From assembly GCF_009866805.1 (NCBI RefSeq), contig NZ_SIZW01000041.1, positions 1 through 64,000 on the forward strand: DNA of 64,000 bases. Direction: 5' to 3'. Below are positions 54,288 through 63,510 of the stretch, piece after piece (within the stretch, counting starts at the first letter, position 1; the number at the start of each line of letters is the position of its first letter). Origin of the DNA: Schauerella aestuarii. Its GTDB lineage: Bacteria > Pseudomonadota > Gammaproteobacteria > Burkholderiales > Burkholderiaceae_B. The position numbers and the translations under genes are program-made. A model generated the notes under the pieces. It did not search any database. It saw only the letters and a list, made by a program, of their open reading frames with translations, and had not been told where the DNA came from.

Positions 54288-55366
54288 ACGTCGTCGACGT
54301 CGACACCCCCGGGGGTCAGTACCCCATTCGCATCGCCGCCGGCCGGATCGATCGCCTGGCCGAGTCCATTCCGGCCGATGCCACGGCAATTGCCGTGGTC
54401 ACCAACCCCGTCGTCGGTGCACTTTATGGCGAGCGCGTCGCGCAGGCGCTGGCCGCGACGGGCAAGCGGGTTGTGCACATCGAGTTGCCTGACGGCGAAG
54501 CGCACAAGGATTGGCAAACGCTCAACCTCATCTTCGACGCCATGCTGTCGAACAAGCTCGACCGGCGCGCCGTGCTGGTGGCGCTGGGCGGCGGGGTGAT
54601 CGGCGACATGACCGGCTTTGCCGCAGCGGTCTACATGCGCGGCGTGCGTTTCGTGCAAGTGCCCACCACATTGCTGGCCCAGGTCGATTCGTCGGTAGGC
54701 GGCAAAACGGCGGTCAATCATCCGCTGGGCAAGAACATGATCGGCGCGTTCTATCAACCGATTTCGGTCGAGATCGACCTGGACGTGCTCACCACCCTGC
54801 CGGCCCGCGAAATCTCTGCCGGCCTGGCTGAAGTCATCAAGTACGGCCTGATTCTCGATCCCGCATTCTGGTCATGGTGCGAGGCAAACGCCGAGAAGTT
54901 GCGCGCACTCGACCCGCCCACGATCGCCTATGCCATCCAGCGTTCGTGCGAACTCAAGGCGCAAGTGGTGGGCAAGGACGAGCGCGAGTCGGGCCTGCGC
55001 GCCATCCTCAATCTGGGTCACACCTTCGGTCATGCCATCGAATCGGGTCTGGGCTATGGCGCATGGCTGCATGGCGAAGCGGTGGGCTGCGGGATGGTGC
55101 AGGCCGCTGAGCTGTCGGCCGAAGTGATGGACTTTCCGCGGGCCGATGTCGAACGCGTGCGCGCACTCACCGAGGCCATCGGTTGCCCGGTGGTTGCGCC
55201 CGATCTCGGCGCGGATCGTTGGATCGACCTGATGCAGGTCGACAAGAAAACGGAAGGGGGCGAGATCCGCTTCGTGTTGATGCCGCAAATTGGCGAGGCC
55301 TTGATGCGCAGCGTACCCGATGCGGCATTGCGACGCGTGCTCGACCGCACGGTGGAAACCGCATGA
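54284..55366 (+). CDS. aroB: 3-dehydroquinate synthase
   Basis: The 360-residue NAD-dependent enzyme closes the ring of DAHP to 3-dehydroquinate, the second shikimate step. Landmarks are [20 protein letters not shown], the metal- and substrate-site block [20 protein letters not shown], and [20 protein letters not shown] with the zinc histidines. ATG 54284 overlaps the aroK stop; the frame is open upstream only inside aroK. It overlaps dgt by four bases as well, so aroK-aroB-dgt is one operon. Confidence 0.97.
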   Translation: MNVVDVDTPGGQYPIRIAAGRIDRLAESIPADATAIAVVTNPVVGALYGERVAQALAATGKRVVHIELPDGEAHKDWQTLNLIFDAMLSNKLDRRAVLVALGGGVIGDMTGFAAAVYMRGVRFVQVPTTLLAQVDSSVGGKTAVNHPLGKNMIGAFYQPISVEIDLDVLTTLPAREISAGLAEVIKYGLILDPAFWSWCEANAEKLRALDPPTIAYAIQRSCELKAQVVGKDERESGLRAILNLGHTFGHAIESGLGYGAWLHGEAVGCGMVQAAELSAEVMDFPRADVERVRALTEAIGCPVVAPDLGADRWIDLMQVDKKTEGGEIRFVLMPQIGEALMRSVPDAALRRVLDRTVETA

Positions 55367-56496
55367 GCGCACTCGCGCCATACGCCTCCAACCCTGACCG
55401 CACGCGCGGCCGCCGCTTTCCCGAAACCACGCCGCCGGGCCGCAGCGAGTTTCAGCGCGACCGCGACCGCATCATTCATTCGGGCGCGTTTCGGCGCCTC
55501 GAGTACAAGACGCAGGTCTTCGTCAATCACGAGGGTGACCTGTTTCGCACACGGCTCACCCACAGCCTCGAGGTGGCGCAAATTGCCCGCACCCTGGCGC
55601 GCAACCTGGGGCTGTCCGAAGATCTTACCGAGGCCATTTCGCTGGCTCACGATCTGGGCCATACCCCGTTTGGACACGCCGGGCAGGATGAGCTCAATGC
55701 CTGCATGCGCGAGTATGCGCCGGATGCGGGCGGCTTCGAGCACAACCTGCAAAGCTTGCGGGTGGTGGATGCGCTGGAAGAGCGTTACGCGTCGTTCGAT
55801 GGCCTCAATCTGTGCTTCGAAACGCGCGAGGGCATCCTCAAACACTGCTCGATTACCCATGCGGCGCAATTGGGCGATGTGGGCGAGCGGTTTCTGAATC
55901 GCACCCAGCCTTCGCTCGAAGCCCAACTGGCCAATCTGGCCGACGAGATCGCCTACAACAATCACGACATCGACGATGGCTTGCGTTCCGGCTTGCTGAC
56001 CATCGAGCAACTGCAAGCGGTGCCGATTTTCGAGCGGCACTTTGCTGAAGTCACGCAACGCTATCCCGGCATTCAGCCGCGCCGCGCCATTGCCGAAACC
56101 ACCCGCCGCATGATCAATACGCTGGTGGTGGATCTCACGCAGACGAGTGCGGCACGCATCGCCGAGCATGCCCCGCAGAGTGTGGACGATGTGCGGCAAG
56201 CGCCTGCACTGATCGGGTTTTCAGCGGCGTTGCGCGCCGAGGCCAACGCGCTCAAGCGGTTTTTGTTCGAGAACCTGTACCGGCATTACCGCGTGCTGCG
56301 GATGACCACCAAGGCGCAGCGTATCGTGCGTGAGCTGTTTGTGGCGTTCCATGCCGATGCGCGGCTGCTGCCGCCCGATTACCGCCGCGACGACCCCATC
56401 GCGCAAGCCCGCGCCATCGCCGATTACATCGCCGGCATGACCGATCGTTACGCGATCGGCGAACATAGACGCATGTTCGAGATGAGTCAGCTGTAG
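55363..56496 (+). CDS. dgt: Deoxyguanosinetriphosphate triphosphohydrolase-like protein
   Basis: The 377-residue HD-domain protein has the typical start [20 protein letters not shown], the HD metal motif spread over [13 protein letters not shown] and [20 protein letters not shown], and a second histidine region at [20 protein letters not shown]. It likely hydrolyses dNTPs to nucleosides and triphosphate. The length matches the shorter Dgt class of many betaproteobacteria, not the 505-residue E. coli enzyme. It overlaps aroB by four bases. Confidence 0.93.
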   Translation: MSALAPYASNPDRTRGRRFPETTPPGRSEFQRDRDRIIHSGAFRRLEYKTQVFVNHEGDLFRTRLTHSLEVAQIARTLARNLGLSEDLTEAISLAHDLGHTPFGHAGQDELNACMREYAPDAGGFEHNLQSLRVVDALEERYASFDGLNLCFETREGILKHCSITHAAQLGDVGERFLNRTQPSLEAQLANLADEIAYNNHDIDDGLRSGLLTIEQLQAVPIFERHFAEVTQRYPGIQPRRAIAETTRRMINTLVVDLTQTSAARIAEHAPQSVDDVRQAPALIGFSAALRAEANALKRFLFENLYRHYRVLRMTTKAQRIVRELFVAFHADARLLPPDYRRDDPIAQARAIADYIAGMTDRYAIGEHRRMFEMSQL

Positions 56497-56535
56497 GGCG
56501 TCGTCGACGGTACGCAATGTACCGGCGCACTTGCT

Positions 56536-56559
56536 CGTCGATCGCTTTGGCGATCGACG
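56536..56559. terminator. Hairpin downstream of dgt
   Basis: CGTCGATCGC (56536-56545) and GCGATCGACG (56550-56559) form a 10-bp stem with a TTTG loop, 40 bp after the dgt stop. No T run follows, so it may be a weak terminator or an mRNA-end structure. Confidence 0.4.
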
Positions 56560-56723
56560 GCCCCCGTCCAGCAGCGAACCGCGGTAGGTGTTCCGGGCAC
56601 CTGCGGTATGACATTTGCTCTCCTGATCCGCCCGGCAGGTCGATTGCATCAGACCCTGTGCGGGATTGTCGATTCGGGCGAGCGCCGCTTGGCCCTGTTA
56701 TCGAACGCTTTCGGACGATCTTC

Positions 56724-57827
56724 ATGGCCACCTCGAGCAGCCGTACGATTTGGAAAGGGGCGATTTCCTTCGGCCTCGTGCATATCCCGGTCGGATTGCA
56801 TACCGCGACCACCGAACAGGGTATCGATTTCGACTGGCTCGACAAGCGGTCGATGGATCCCGTGGGATACAAGCGCATCAACAAGCGCACCGGCAAGGAA
56901 ATCGATCGCGAAAATATCGTGAAGGGCGTGGCCTACGAAGACGGTCAGTACGTCATCATCTCGCCCGACGAGATCGAGAACGCGTATCCCAAAACCACGC
57001 AGACCATCGAGATCCAGCGATTCGTGGATGCGTCCGAAGTGCCGTTCGTCTATCTGGAACGACCCTATTACGTGGCGCCGATCAACAAAGGCCACAAGGT
57101 GTATGCGCTTCTGCGCGAGACGCTGGTGAAAACCGGAAAAATCGGCATTGCCCGCGTGGTCATCCAAACCAAGCAGCATCTTGCGGCGTTGATGCCTTCG
57201 GGCGATGCCTTGGTGCTCAATCTACTGCGCTGGGGCGATGAGGTGCGCACTACGGAAGGCCTCGATCTACCGGCATCCGGAAGCAAGGGCGTAAGCATCA
57301 GCGCCGCCGAAATGAAAATGGCCAAGCAGTTGGTCGACGACATGACCGAGAAATGGAATCCGGACGATTTCAAGGACGAGTTCAAGCAAGCCGTGATGGG
57401 CTTGGTCGAGAAGAAGGTGAAAGCCGGCAATACCGAGACCGTGATGCAGCCGGAAGAAGAGACGCCGGCGCAAGGCGACAACATTCTGGATCTGACCGAG
57501 CTGCTGGCACGCAGTCTGGCGGGCCGCAAAGGCAAGGGTTTGGGTGGCGCAGCGGCGAAAACGGACGAGGATGCGCCCAAGAAAGCAGCGAAAGCCGTGT
57601 CCATAGACAAGGCCAAGTCGGGCGATACCGGCACAGGTGCGAAAAAGTCCTCGAAGGCCGCGACCAAATCGGCGGGCAAGACAGCCACGAAGACCACCAC
57701 GAAGGCGGCCGCGAAAGCAGATGCAGATAGCGATGGCGCCGGCAAGGCGACAGCCAAGAAGGCATCGCCATCCAAGACCCCAGGCAAGGCTGCTGCGAAA
57801 ACCGCGAAGCCACGTAAGGCGGCATAG
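56724..57827 (+). CDS. ku: Non-homologous end-joining protein Ku
   Basis: Bacterial Ku of 367 residues. The core (about 1-260) starts RTIWKGAISFGLVHIPVGLH and continues with RINKRTGKEIDRENIVKGVA and ERPYYVAPINKGHKVYALLR. Ku encircles DNA ends and recruits LigD. The last 100 residues form a Lys/Ala/Thr-rich tail (KKAAKAVSIDKAKSG, KTATKTTTKAAAKADADSDG) resembling histone H1, longer than the minimal Ku C-terminus. It is three bases upstream of ligD, so the pair is co-transcribed. The ATG at 56724 gives the family N-terminus. Confidence 0.95.
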   Translation: MATSSSRTIWKGAISFGLVHIPVGLHTATTEQGIDFDWLDKRSMDPVGYKRINKRTGKEIDRENIVKGVAYEDGQYVIISPDEIENAYPKTTQTIEIQRFVDASEVPFVYLERPYYVAPINKGHKVYALLRETLVKTGKIGIARVVIQTKQHLAALMPSGDALVLNLLRWGDEVRTTEGLDLPASGSKGVSISAAEMKMAKQLVDDMTEKWNPDDFKDEFKQAVMGLVEKKVKAGNTETVMQPEEETPAQGDNILDLTELLARSLAGRKGKGLGGAAAKTDEDAPKKAAKAVSIDKAKSGDTGTGAKKSSKAATKSAGKTATKTTTKAAAKADADSDGAGKATAKKASPSKTPGKAAAKTAKPRKAA

Positions 57828-57829
57828 CC

Positions 57830-60730
57830 ATGGCCGATACCCTGCAGCGGTACCGCGAAAAGCGGAACTTCGGCATCACGTCGGAACCTGCTGAAGGGGG
57901 CACTGCAAACGACGACGCACGCGCCTTCGTCATCCAGAAGCACTGGGCGTCGAGGCTGCACTACGACCTGCGTCTTGAGCTCGACGGTGCGATGAAAAGT
58001 TGGGCCGTGCCGAAAGGGCCCAGCTATGACGTGGCCGACAAGCGCATGGCGGTGCAGGTCGAGGATCACCCGATCGCATATAACCAGTTCGAAGGCGAGA
58101 TCCCCAAAGGACAGTACGGGGCCGGCCGCGTCATCATCTGGGACGAAGGCGTGTGGGTGCCGCTGGAAGATCCGGTCGAGGGTTACCAACGCGGCATGCT
58201 CAAGTTCGAGCTGCACGGCGTAAAGATGCGCGGGAAATGGGCGTTGATTCGCATGAAAGGCAAGGGCGAAAAGCAGCCCCCCTGGTTGCTGATCAAGGAA
58301 AAGGACGCGTTTGTGAAGCCGGCTGCCGAGTTCAGCGTGGTGGACGAGATGCCCGACAGCGTTGTGCCGTTGCGGGCTGAGGTCAAGAAAGCGCGGGCGC
58401 AGCAAGCAAAGGCCGCGACGGCTGCAAAAACTGCAAAGGCTACAACGGCGAAGGGTGCAACGGCGAAGGGTGCAACGGCGAAGGGTGCCGGTGCTGCCGA
58501 GGCGAAAGCGTCGAAGGCTGATCGGGCGAAAACGTCGGCGGCATCGGATGCTTCGAAGGCTAGTGGGGCCAAAGCGGCAACGGCCACATCGAAGCGGGCG
58601 AAGGCCGCAGTGAAGAAGGCGCTCGATGGCGATCCAGACGCTTCGACTGCCGTGGCGGAGGACAGTGCGGGCCGTCTGCCCGGTGAAGCCGCGCCGCTTC
58701 CCGATCTGCTCAAACCGCAACTGGCCACGTTGGTGGACGCGCCGCCGCCCAATCCGAAAGATTGGCTGTTTGAAGTGAAGTTCGACGGCTATCGCATCGG
58801 CGCACGGTTGGACGGCAAGCGAGTCCAGCTCTTTACCCGCAACGGTCACGACTGGACGCACAAGCTGCAGCATCTGGCCGACGCCTTGGCGACGATGAAA
58901 ACCGGCAAAGCCTGGTTGGACGGTGAAATCGTGGTGCTGGGCGATAACGGCGCCCCAAGTTTTCAAGCGTTGCAAAACGCGTTCGACAGCAGCAAGACGG
59001 GCAACATCGCGTACTACGTGTTTGACGCGCCCTTTCTCGCGGGTCGGGATTTGCGCGGCGAAACCTTGATGACGCGCCGCGCGTTGCTCGAGCAGATCTT
59101 CGATGATGACTCGCCGGATCTCGTGCGCTTCAGCGGCGCTTTCGACGTGCGGCCGCAGGATTTGGTCACGTCCGCCTGCAAGATGGGTTTGGAAGGGGTG
59201 ATCGGCAAACTACGCGACTCGACCTATGTGTCGCGCCGGTCGCCGGCCTGGATCAAGCTCAAATGCGGTCAACGCCAGGAGTTCGTGGTTGTGGGCTACA
59301 CGCAGCCCAAAGGCACGCGCGTGGGGTTGGGCGCGTTGCTGATTGCCGTGCACGATGACGATGGCGCACTGCGCTTCGCCGGTAGTGTGGGCAGCGGCTT
59401 TGACGATCGCGGGTTAACCGAAATCAAACAGAAGCTTGATGCCATCGCGGTGGACAAAAGCCCGTTTTCCGCGCGTACGCCGGTCGATCGAACGGCACAG
59501 TGGGTAAAGCCGCAATTGCTTGCCGAGGTGTCGTTTTCCGAATGGACATCATCCGGCAGCATTCGACATCCCGTGTTCAAAGGATTACGCAGCGATAAAC
59601 CGGCGAAGGCGATCGGGCGCGAGAAGCCGGTGCCGGCGAAAGAGGTTGTCGCCAAGCTCAATGCGGCAACGCCCGATGACTCGGAGAGCACGATGAAGAA
59701 AACAAGCGCGACGACGAAGGCGAAGAAGAGCGCCAAGAAAGCGACTACGGGTAAAGCGACTGCAAAGAAAGCGCCCGCAAAGAAAGCGCCCGCAAAGAAA
59801 GCGACTCCAAAGAAAGCCACCGCTGCGCCGGCAAGCCCCGCGAAGACCGCAACCAAGAAATCGTCCGCCAAACTCACGCATCCTGAGCGCGTGATTGATT
59901 CTTCCACTGGTCTCACCAAGCTCGATCTCGCGGAATACTACGCTCGCGTGTCGCCTTTGTTGTTGCCGCATTTGAAAGCGCGTCCCGTGTCGTTGGTGCG
60001 TGCGCCGGGCGGCATTGAAAAAGAACTGTTTTTCCAAAAGCATCTCGAAGCGCCGATGCCGGGGGTGAAGCCACTCGATCCCAAACTCGATCCCGATCAC
60101 CCCCCGCTGCTCGAAGTGCCCACGGCGCAAGCATTAATGTCGGCGGTGCAGATGAACACTGTTGAGTTCCATACCTGGAACGCCGTCAAGACGGCCATCG
60201 ATAAACCCGACCGGATGACGTTCGATCTCGATCCGGGCGAGGGGATCAAATGGCCCGCGATGGTGCAGGCAGCGCAACTCGTGCGCGTGATGCTGACCGA
60301 GATCGGGTTGACGTCGTGGATCAAGACCAGCGGGGGCAAGGGTCTGCACGTGGTGGTGCCGCTGAAAAAACAGTATGGCTGGGATACCGTCAAATCATTC
60401 TCGCAAGCCATCGTGCAGCATCTTGCGCGTACGTTGCCCAAGCTTTTTGTGGCGAAGAGCGGGCCAAAAAATCGCGTGGGAAAAATCTTCGTGGATTACC
60501 TGCGCAACGGCTTCGGTGCCACCACGGCATCGGCGTGGTCGGCGCGGGCGCGGCCCGGTATGGGCGTGTCGGTACCCATCGAATGGGACGAAGTCGAGGG
60601 GATCAGCAGCGGCGGCCATTGGACGATCGCCAACATCGACGACCGCCTGGATGTAGGCAACCATCCTTGGGACGACTATGCCCCGCAGTCGGTGACCGGT
60701 GCGATGTCGACACTGGATTTCAAACCCTAG
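57830..60730 (+). CDS. ligD: Multifunctional NHEJ DNA ligase LigD (PE-LIG-POL)
   Basis: The 966-residue protein has three modules in the order seen in Pseudomonas LigD. The 3'-phosphoesterase (about 5-165) has H38, H44 and D46 in QKHWASRLHYDLRLEL and H79 in VQVEDHPIAYNQFEG. The ATP-dependent ligase (about 285-605) has its nucleotidyl lysine K317 in FEVKFDGYRIG. The polymerase (about 680-960) has metal aspartates D799 and D801 in MTFDLDPGEGIKW. Between modules lie Lys/Ala-rich linkers encoded by 15-bp tandem repeats. All catalytic residues checked are present. Acting with Ku it trims, fills and seals double-strand breaks. Confidence 0.96.
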   Translation: MADTLQRYREKRNFGITSEPAEGGTANDDARAFVIQKHWASRLHYDLRLELDGAMKSWAVPKGPSYDVADKRMAVQVEDHPIAYNQFEGEIPKGQYGAGRVIIWDEGVWVPLEDPVEGYQRGMLKFELHGVKMRGKWALIRMKGKGEKQPPWLLIKEKDAFVKPAAEFSVVDEMPDSVVPLRAEVKKARAQQAKAATAAKTAKATTAKGATAKGATAKGAGAAEAKASKADRAKTSAASDASKASGAKAATATSKRAKAAVKKALDGDPDASTAVAEDSAGRLPGEAAPLPDLLKPQLATLVDAPPPNPKDWLFEVKFDGYRIGARLDGKRVQLFTRNGHDWTHKLQHLADALATMKTGKAWLDGEIVVLGDNGAPSFQALQNAFDSSKTGNIAYYVFDAPFLAGRDLRGETLMTRRALLEQIFDDDSPDLVRFSGAFDVRPQDLVTSACKMGLEGVIGKLRDSTYVSRRSPAWIKLKCGQRQEFVVVGYTQPKGTRVGLGALLIAVHDDDGALRFAGSVGSGFDDRGLTEIKQKLDAIAVDKSPFSARTPVDRTAQWVKPQLLAEVSFSEWTSSGSIRHPVFKGLRSDKPAKAIGREKPVPAKEVVAKLNAATPDDSESTMKKTSATTKAKKSAKKATTGKATAKKAPAKKAPAKKATPKKATAAPASPAKTATKKSSAKLTHPERVIDSSTGLTKLDLAEYYARVSPLLLPHLKARPVSLVRAPGGIEKELFFQKHLEAPMPGVKPLDPKLDPDHPPLLEVPTAQALMSAVQMNTVEFHTWNAVKTAIDKPDRMTFDLDPGEGIKWPAMVQAAQLVRVMLTEIGLTSWIKTSGGKGLHVVVPLKKQYGWDTVKSFSQAIVQHLARTLPKLFVAKSGPKNRVGKIFVDYLRNGFGATTASAWSARARPGMGVSVPIEWDEVEGISSGGHWTIANIDDRLDVGNHPWDDYAPQSVTGAMSTLDFKP
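58442..58486 (+). repeat. 15-bp tandem repeat, first LigD linker
   Basis: Three near-identical units of GCAACGGCGAAGGGT (58442-58456, 58457-58471, 58472-58486) encode a Thr-Ala-Lys-Gly-Ala pentapeptide between the phosphoesterase and ligase modules. Confidence 0.85.
59762..59821 (+). repeat. 15-bp tandem repeat, second LigD linker
   Basis: Four units related to GCAAAGAAAGCGCCC (59762, 59777, 59792 and 59807) encode AKKAP/AKKAT-type pentapeptides, as in histone H1 and AlgP-like tails, between the ligase and polymerase modules. Confidence 0.85.
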
Positions 60731-60733
60731 CGG

Positions 60734-61621
60734 TCAACGCAGGTAATACCTCAGTATCTCCTCCACGCCTGCCTGTATCAGTGGCGCCGTCCGCTCATGC
60801 CGCCAGGCCAATTGGCACACCGATTTATCGGTATGCGGAAACGCGATGAAGCGGCATCCGGTCAGGCCGCTGCGCGCCAGGCACGACGGCACGATGGCTA
60901 CGCCCAGGCCTTGCGACACCAGTGAGGCCACCGTCAACCAATGCCGCACTTCGTGGCGGATGGCCGGCGTAAAGCCAGCATGTGCGCAGAGCGACAACAC
61001 CGTCTCGTAATAGCGCGGTGACGCATCGCGTGCGAATAGCACGAATTCGTCCGCCGCCAGATCCTGCAAGGCGATCTCGCTGGCCTCAGCCAGCCGATGC
61101 GTGGCGGGCACGCACACCACGAACTGCTCGGCCACGATATCCACAGCCGTTACGCCGTCGGGCGCTGGGTTGGCGTGGATGAATGCCAGGTCCAATTCGT
61201 CGCGTTGCAGGGCCTCCAGCTGATCGCGTGAGTTGAGCTCGGTCAGCACATGCTCCACGCCGGGTTGTATGTGGCGCAGGGTCGTCAACGCATCGGGCAG
61301 GCCGCGATACACCATCGATCCCACAAAGCCGATACGCAACCGCCCAACCTTGCCGCTTTCGATGCCGGCAATGAGCGTGCGCACCTCGTCGTTGCGTTTG
61401 AGCAAACTCAGTGCCTCCTCGTAAAGCGCTTCACCGGCTGCCGTCAGGCTCACCTGCCGGCTCGTGCGGTGCAGCAATGTGGCGTTGAGCGACTCCTCCA
61501 GTTGGCGAATCGCATAGCTCAACGGCGGCTGCGACATGTGCAATCGCTGCGCCGCCTTGCTGAAGTGCCGCTCTTCCGCGACCGCAACAAAATAGCGCAG
61601 CACTCGAGGGGATAAGTCCAT
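60734..61621 (-). CDS. LysR-family transcriptional regulator
   Basis: The 295-residue LysR protein has the N-terminal helix-turn-helix LRYFVAVAEERHFSKAAQRL and MSQPPLSYAIRQLEESLNAT, and an effector domain from about residue 92 (LRIGFVGSMVYRGLP). The sequence type resembles the BenM/CatM-like group. It is transcribed away from the acyl-CoA dehydrogenase gene, 87 bp apart, and probably controls it together with the Bug receptor behind it. It is convergent with ligD, with three bases between, and no terminator is visible. Confidence 0.9.
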   Translation of the reverse strand: MDLSPRVLRYFVAVAEERHFSKAAQRLHMSQPPLSYAIRQLEESLNATLLHRTSRQVSLTAAGEALYEEALSLLKRNDEVRTLIAGIESGKVGRLRIGFVGSMVYRGLPDALTTLRHIQPGVEHVLTELNSRDQLEALQRDELDLAFIHANPAPDGVTAVDIVAEQFVVCVPATHRLAEASEIALQDLAADEFVLFARDASPRYYETVLSLCAHAGFTPAIRHEVRHWLTVASLVSQGLGVAIVPSCLARSGLTGCRFIAFPHTDKSVCQLAWRHERTAPLIQAGVEEILRYYLR

Positions 61622-61708
61622 GGTTGTCTCTTATCTATACTTTTTTTGAATTGTTCTACACCCAAGCGGTATTTGTACAGTTGGATCGGTCGGCCGACCA
61701 TGCGGCGT

Positions 61709-63487
61709 ATGTCTACCCCGGTCACTATCGCCATGGATTCGATCCCTCGCACCGCTGCGCCCCATCCCGATGCACCTGCCGCCGACGCATCCTCGTTGGG
61801 CGTACCCCTTCCCGAGTCACACATTCCCGATGCGCGCGGCATCAATCTATTCGATGCCGACCCGCACGCCGCGCCGTTGCTGCGCCTCTATCTGGGCGAG
61901 CGCCTGTACGACCATCTGCATCCCCATGTCCATCGCCTGGGTGCGCTGGCCGGCGGTGGGCTGGACGAGTTGGCGTCCACAGCGGATAGGCACCCGCCCA
62001 CGCTGGCGGTGCGCAACCGGCAGGGGCAGGATGGCTCGTTCGTGCACAAGCACCCGGCCTACGTCGAGCTCGAGCGGCTGGCTTACAGCGAGTTCGGGCT
62101 GGCCGCGATGTCGCATCGTGGCGGCGTGCTCGGTTGGCCCGAGCCGTTGCCACCCGCCGCCAAATACGCGCTCACTTATCTTTTCGTGCAGGCCGAGTTC
62201 GGTTTGTGCTGCCCGGTCAGCATGACGGATTCGCTCGCGCGCACGCTGCGCAAGTTCGGCCGTCCGGAATTGGTCGCCGATGTGCTGCCGCAGTTGATCA
62301 CGCAAGACTTCGACGGTCTGCGCCAAGGCGCGATGTTCATGACCGAACAGGGTGCGGGTTCCGATGTGAGTGCCACAGCCACGATCGCTGCGCGCAGCGA
62401 TGACGGTACGTGGCGGCTCACGGGCGATAAATGGTTCTGCTCCAACGCCGATGCAGGATTTGCGATGGTGCTGGCGCGCAGCGAGACCGAACCCGGGCTG
62501 AAGGGCGTCTCGCTCTTTCTGCTGCCGCGCGACCTGCCCGATGGCCGTCACAACGACTATCGCATCTTGCGCCTGAAGGACAAGCTGGGTACGCGATCGA
62601 TGGCCAGCGGCGAGATCCGTCTCGAAGGCGCGCAAGCCTGGTTGATCGGTGAGCGCGGTCAGGGCTTCAAGCACATGGCCGACATGATCAACAACTCGCG
62701 TCTGTCCAACGGCATGCGCGCCGCCGGATTGATGCGGCGCGCTGTCACCGAGGCAACCTACATCGCCACGCATCGCCGTGCCTTCGGGAAACGATTGATC
62801 GACATGCCGCTCATGCGCCGGCAATTGGCCAAGATGACGGTGTGGACCGAACAAGCTCGCAGCATGATGTTCCAGACGGCGCAGGCCTTGCAGGCCGCCG
62901 ATGTGCCTGGCGCGGATCGCGCGCTGGCCCGCATCCTCACGCCGCTGATCAAATTTCGGGCCTGCCGCGATGCGCGCAAGGTAACCGGCGACGCAATGGA
63001 AGTGCGCGGTGGCTGCGGCTATATCGAAGAATGGAGCGACGCGCGGCTGCTGCGCGACGCTCACCTTGGGTCAATCTGGGAGGGCACCAGCAACATCGTG
63101 GCGTTGGATGTGTTGCGCGCCATCAAGAAGGAAAACGGCCTGCCCGCGCTAAAGAACCGGATTGCCGAACTGCTGGCGGATGGCGCACCGTGTGAGCCCG
63201 CTATCCGCGAACGCCAGGCGCAGGCCCTGGAGAGCGCCTATGCGCTCGCCGAGCACGCGGCGCAAGGCGGACATGACCATCTTGCGCGCCAGGCCGCCAC
63301 CGGGCTCTACAACGCGTTCTCGATGGCGGCCTTGCGCTGGGAAGCGCAGGCTGCCGGGATCCCGGGCCGTGCCGATATCGCCGACGCCGTCTTGCGGCAT
63401 CGCCTGGCGCCGCGCGATCCGTGCGCCATGGCGCCGGACGAATCAATCGCGATCGATCGTATTTTGCAACCGTCGCTCGAACGGTAA
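61709..63487 (+). CDS. Acyl-CoA dehydrogenase, AidB-like
   Basis: The 592-residue flavoprotein is longer than ordinary acyl-CoA dehydrogenases and resembles the AidB/isovaleryl-type group, with an extended N-terminal region (about 1-130), the FAD block GAMFMTEQGAGSDVSATATI and TGDKWFCSNADAGFAMVLAR, and the C-terminal VRGGCGYIEEWSDARLLRDA followed by GSIWEGTSNIVALDVLRA. The substrate is unknown; similarity to AidB does not prove a role in alkylation resistance. The start is unclear: in-frame ATGs at 61700, 61709 and 61733 all lack a good ribosome site; 61709 is chosen as a compromise. Confidence 0.88.
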   Translation: MSTPVTIAMDSIPRTAAPHPDAPAADASSLGVPLPESHIPDARGINLFDADPHAAPLLRLYLGERLYDHLHPHVHRLGALAGGGLDELASTADRHPPTLAVRNRQGQDGSFVHKHPAYVELERLAYSEFGLAAMSHRGGVLGWPEPLPPAAKYALTYLFVQAEFGLCCPVSMTDSLARTLRKFGRPELVADVLPQLITQDFDGLRQGAMFMTEQGAGSDVSATATIAARSDDGTWRLTGDKWFCSNADAGFAMVLARSETEPGLKGVSLFLLPRDLPDGRHNDYRILRLKDKLGTRSMASGEIRLEGAQAWLIGERGQGFKHMADMINNSRLSNGMRAAGLMRRAVTEATYIATHRRAFGKRLIDMPLMRRQLAKMTVWTEQARSMMFQTAQALQAADVPGADRALARILTPLIKFRACRDARKVTGDAMEVRGGCGYIEEWSDARLLRDAHLGSIWEGTSNIVALDVLRAIKKENGLPALKNRIAELLADGAPCEPAIRERQAQALESAYALAEHAAQGGHDHLARQAATGLYNAFSMAALRWEAQAAGIPGRADIADAVLRHRLAPRDPCAMAPDESIAIDRILQPSLER

Positions 63488-63510
63488 GCCCATCAGAACA
63501 GGAGACAACC

